Below, piece after piece: positions 61,578-64,000 of a stretch of 64,000 nucleotides of DNA. A program made the translations under genes and the position numbers. Origin of the DNA: Burkholderia sp. Bp8963 (lineage in GTDB: Bacteria; Pseudomonadota; Gammaproteobacteria; Burkholderiales; Burkholderiaceae); assembly GCF_003854275.1 (NCBI RefSeq), contig NZ_QTQP01000033.1, positions 21,682-85,681 on the forward strand. Direction: 5' to 3'. Numbering within the stretch: position 1 is the stretch's first letter; each line of letters begins with the position of its first letter. The notes under the pieces were generated by a model that saw only the letters and a list, made by a program, of their open reading frames with translations, ran no database searches and was not told where the DNA came from.

Positions 61578-63443
61578 ATGACAGCATCGAAAAACTCGTC
61601 GACGTCCGCACAGGCGGACACTTCCACTGGCCGCCAGGCATTCGACCAGGCAGTCCAGCCGATGCAGCAGATGTTCGAGGCGTGGTTGACCGCGTGGCGA
61701 GGCTTCGCGGATCCGGCTCGGGCCGCGACCGCGTCGGCCGCGACGAATCCGTTCGCGACATTTCAGTTCCCCAAAACGTTTCCGTTCCAGATGCCGTCGA
61801 TGCCCGATTTCGGCGTTGCGGCGTCGCCGTTCGCGGGCATGAAGCTGCCGGTGGCCGCGGTGCCGCCGGAACGCCTGCAGAAGCTGCAGGCCGACTATGC
61901 GCGCGACTGCATGACGCTGATGCAGCAGGCGACCGCCACGACGCTCGATGTGCCTGAACTGAAGGATCGCCGTTTCAGCGGCGACGCATGGAAGGCCTCG
62001 CCCGCGCATGCGTTCGCGGCGGCGTGGTACCTGCTCAATGCGCGTTACCTGCAGGAACTCGCCGACTCGCTCGAGACCGATCCGAAGACCCGCGAGCGGA
62101 TCCGCTTCGCGGTCCAGCAATGGACGGCGGCGGCGGCCCCGAGCAACTATCTCGCGCTCAACCCGGACGCGCAGAAATCGATCCTCGAGACGCAGGGCGA
62201 GAGCCTGCGGCAGGGGATGATGAACCTGCTCGGCGACATGCAGCGCGGCAAGATTTCGCAGACCGACGAATCGCAGTTCGTGGTCGGCAAGAATCTCGGC
62301 TGCACTGAAGGCGCGGTCGTCTACGAGAACGACCTGATCCAGCTGATCCAGTACCAGCCGAAGACGGAGACGGTCTTCGAACGGCCGCTCCTGATCGTGC
62401 CGCCGTGCATCAACAAGTTCTACATCCTCGACCTGCAGCCCGAGAATTCGCTGGTCGCGCACGCGCTGTCGTGCGGCCACCAGGTGTTCCTCGTGTCGTG
62501 GCGCAACGCGGACGCGTCGGTCGCCCACAAGACCTGGGACGACTACATGAACGAAGGTCTGCTCGCCGCGATCGATGCGGTGCAGCAGATCAGCGGCCGC
62601 GAGCAGATCAACACGCTCGGCTTCTGCGTCGGCGGCACGATGCTGGCGACCGCACTGTCGGTGCTGGCCGCGCGCGGCGAGCACCCGGCCGCGTCGATGA
62701 CGCTGCTCACCGCGATGCTCGACTTCTCCGATACGGGCGTCGTCGACGTGTTCGTCGACGAGGCGCACGTGCAGATGCGCGAGCAGACGATCGGCGGCAA
62801 GAACGGCACGCCGCCCGGGCTGATGCGCGGCGTCGAGTTTGCGAACACGTTCTCGTTCCTGCGCCCGAACGATCTCGTGTGGAACTATGTCGTCGACAAC
62901 TACCTGAAGGGCCGCACGCCGGCACCGTTCGACCTGCTGTACTGGAACGGCGACTCGACGAACCTGCCCGGCCCGATGTACGCGTGGTACCTGCGCAATA
63001 CCTATCTCGAGAACCGGCTGCGCGTGCCGGGCGCGCTGACCGTGTGCGGCGAAGCAGTCGACCTGTCGCGCATCGACGTGCCGACGTTCATCTACGGCTC
63101 GCGCGAGGATCACATCGTGCCGTGGAAGACGGCCTATGCATCGGCGTCGATCCTCACGGGCCCGCTGAGGTTCGTGCTGGGCGCGTCGGGCCACATCGCC
63201 GGCGTGGTCAACCCGCCCGCGAAGAAGAAGCGCAGCTACTGGGTCAACGACGACAGCCTGCCCGAATCGGCCGACGACTGGTTCGCCGGCGCGACCGAGC
63301 ATCCGGGCAGCTGGTGGCCGACGTGGGTCGAATGGCTCGACCAGTACGGCGGCCGCAAGGTGGCGCCGCCCGCGCAGCTCGGCTCGGCGCAGTTCCCGGT
63401 GATCGAGCCGGCGCCTGGCCGCTACGTGTTGCAGCGCGATTGA
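61578..63443 (+). CDS. phaC: Class I poly(3-hydroxyalkanoate) synthase PhaC
   Basis: A 621-residue PHA synthase that polymerises (R)-3-hydroxyacyl-CoA into granules. The lipase-like box GFCVGG holds the nucleophile C350; the catalytic Asp is in YGSREDHIVPW and the His in GASGHIAGV. Length is that of class I enzymes, with an extended N-terminal domain. The ATG at 61578 (MTASKNSS) was chosen; the frame is open further upstream but lacks support. phaA begins 99 bp downstream; phaB and phaR would be expected beyond the window. Confidence 0.96.
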   Translation: MTASKNSSTSAQADTSTGRQAFDQAVQPMQQMFEAWLTAWRGFADPARAATASAATNPFATFQFPKTFPFQMPSMPDFGVAASPFAGMKLPVAAVPPERLQKLQADYARDCMTLMQQATATTLDVPELKDRRFSGDAWKASPAHAFAAAWYLLNARYLQELADSLETDPKTRERIRFAVQQWTAAAAPSNYLALNPDAQKSILETQGESLRQGMMNLLGDMQRGKISQTDESQFVVGKNLGCTEGAVVYENDLIQLIQYQPKTETVFERPLLIVPPCINKFYILDLQPENSLVAHALSCGHQVFLVSWRNADASVAHKTWDDYMNEGLLAAIDAVQQISGREQINTLGFCVGGTMLATALSVLAARGEHPAASMTLLTAMLDFSDTGVVDVFVDEAHVQMREQTIGGKNGTPPGLMRGVEFANTFSFLRPNDLVWNYVVDNYLKGRTPAPFDLLYWNGDSTNLPGPMYAWYLRNTYLENRLRVPGALTVCGEAVDLSRIDVPTFIYGSREDHIVPWKTAYASASILTGPLRFVLGASGHIAGVVNPPAKKKRSYWVNDDSLPESADDWFAGATEHPGSWWPTWVEWLDQYGGRKVAPPAQLGSAQFPVIEPAPGRYVLQRD

Positions 63444-63542
63444 CGAATGCCGGACAGCGGCGCACGCTGTCCGGTACGCCGAAGTTTTTTTAACAGGGCG
63501 GGTAGCGACGCGTCGTGTCGCGCCGGCCCGGAGGAAAGTGAA

Positions 63543-64000
63543 ATGACCGACGTAGTGATCGTATCGGCCGCGCGGACCGCGGTCGGCAAATTCGGCGGCA
63601 CGCTTGCGAAGATCGCGGCGCCGGAGCTGGGCGCAACGGTGATCCGCGCGGTGCTGGAGCGGGCCGGCGTGAAGCCGGAGCAGGTGAGCGAAGTGATCAT
63701 GGGCCAGGTGCTGGCGGCCGGCTCGGGCCAGAACCCCGCGCGGCAGTCGCTGATCAAGGCCGGGCTGCCGAGCGCGGTGCCGGGGATGACGATCAACAAG
63801 GTGTGCGGCTCGGGCCTGAAGGCGGTGATGCTGGCGGCGAACGCGATCGTGGCGGGCGACGCGGACATCGTGATCGCGGGCGGCCAGGAGAACATGAGCG
63901 CGGCGCCGCACGTGCTGCCGGGCTCGCGCGACGGGTTCCGGATGGGCGACGCGAAGCTGGTCGACACGATGATCGTCGACGGCCTGTGGGACGTCTACAA
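63543..64000 (+). CDS. phaA: Acetyl-CoA acetyltransferase (beta-ketothiolase), N-terminal part (cut by window)
   Basis: The first 152 or so residues of a thiolase, which condenses two acetyl-CoA to acetoacetyl-CoA, the first step of polyhydroxybutyrate synthesis. N-terminus is VVIVSAARTAVGKFGG, active-site C88 lies in INKVCGSGLKAV, and GGQENMS follows. GGAGGAAAGTGAA precedes the ATG. The frame is open to the window edge. The phaC-phaA order is that of the phaCAB operon. Confidence 0.95.
   Translation, partial: MTDVVIVSAARTAVGKFGGTLAKIAAPELGATVIRAVLERAGVKPEQVSEVIMGQVLAAGSGQNPARQSLIKAGLPSAVPGMTINKVCGSGLKAVMLAANAIVAGDADIVIAGGQENMSAAPHVLPGSRDGFRMGDAKLVDTMIVDGLWDVY

Overview
The window is about 64 kb of GC-rich (roughly two-thirds G+C) chromosome from a betaproteobacterium. 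Protein sequences and gene order (clpB; trxA-rho; dnaX-ybaB-recR; surE-pcm-nlpD-rpoS; ndk-rlmN-rodZ-ispG-hisS-yfgM-bamB-der-hfq-hflX-hflK-hflC-hisZ-purA; bamD/rluD-pgeF-phaC-phaA) point to Burkholderia, most likely the B. cepacia complex, main chromosome. This is inferred from family knowledge, not from a database search. Nearly all of it is core genome. I see no tRNA or rRNA gene, IS element, prophage, CRISPR array or integration scar.

Region by region: (1) 1-3.7 kb: 3' part of clpB, a DUF937/YidB protein, a secreted ComEA-like protein with a histone-H1-like tail, and an autoregulated MerR-family gene overlapping a carboxymuconolactone-decarboxylase-like gene. (2) 3.7-11.6 kb: a complete acetoin-catabolism locus. 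The sigma-54 activator acoR is divergent from acoX-acoA-acoB-acoC plus a linked second lipoyl synthase. The intergenic region carries a textbook -24/-12 promoter and palindromic activator-type sites. (3) 11.6-18.3 kb, mostly minus strand: a MATE exporter coupled to an ArnT-like membrane glycosyltransferase, ribosomal protein L31 type B, the MtfA peptidase, and a MerR regulator coupled to a 14-TM MFS pump. (4) 18.4-27.4 kb: rho and trxA (minus), the 4.5S SRP RNA, dnaX-ybaB-recR, a CoA-transferase, and surE-pcm. (5) 27.4-33.3 kb: nlpD-like, rpoS, a PolB-type exonuclease, an EEP nuclease, rlmD and a Bax-inhibitor-1 protein. (6) 33.5-50 kb: one long plus-strand housekeeping run from ndk to purA and a phosphoribosyltransferase. 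It covers nucleotide metabolism, rRNA/tRNA modification, isoprenoid, histidine and purine synthesis, outer-membrane assembly, ribosome GTPases, Hfq and the HflKC membrane protease regulator. (7) 50-64 kb: kup, tex, an uncharacterised secreted coiled-coil protein, a YdcH-like gene, a DinG-type helicase, bamD, rluD-pgeF, phaC, and the start of phaA at the window edge.

No clear new multi-gene system is visible. The points most worth a second look are small: putative near-leaderless promoters in front of dnaX, surE, the coiled-coil gene and a MerR gene; a nested palindrome at the SRP RNA promoter; the acetoin operon's own lipoyl synthase without an E3 gene, plus a mini-ORF with a ribosome-binding site between acoX and acoA; the uncharacterised coiled-coil protein; the ComEA-like protein with H1-like repeats; and several short tandem repeats and a duplicated half-terminator.
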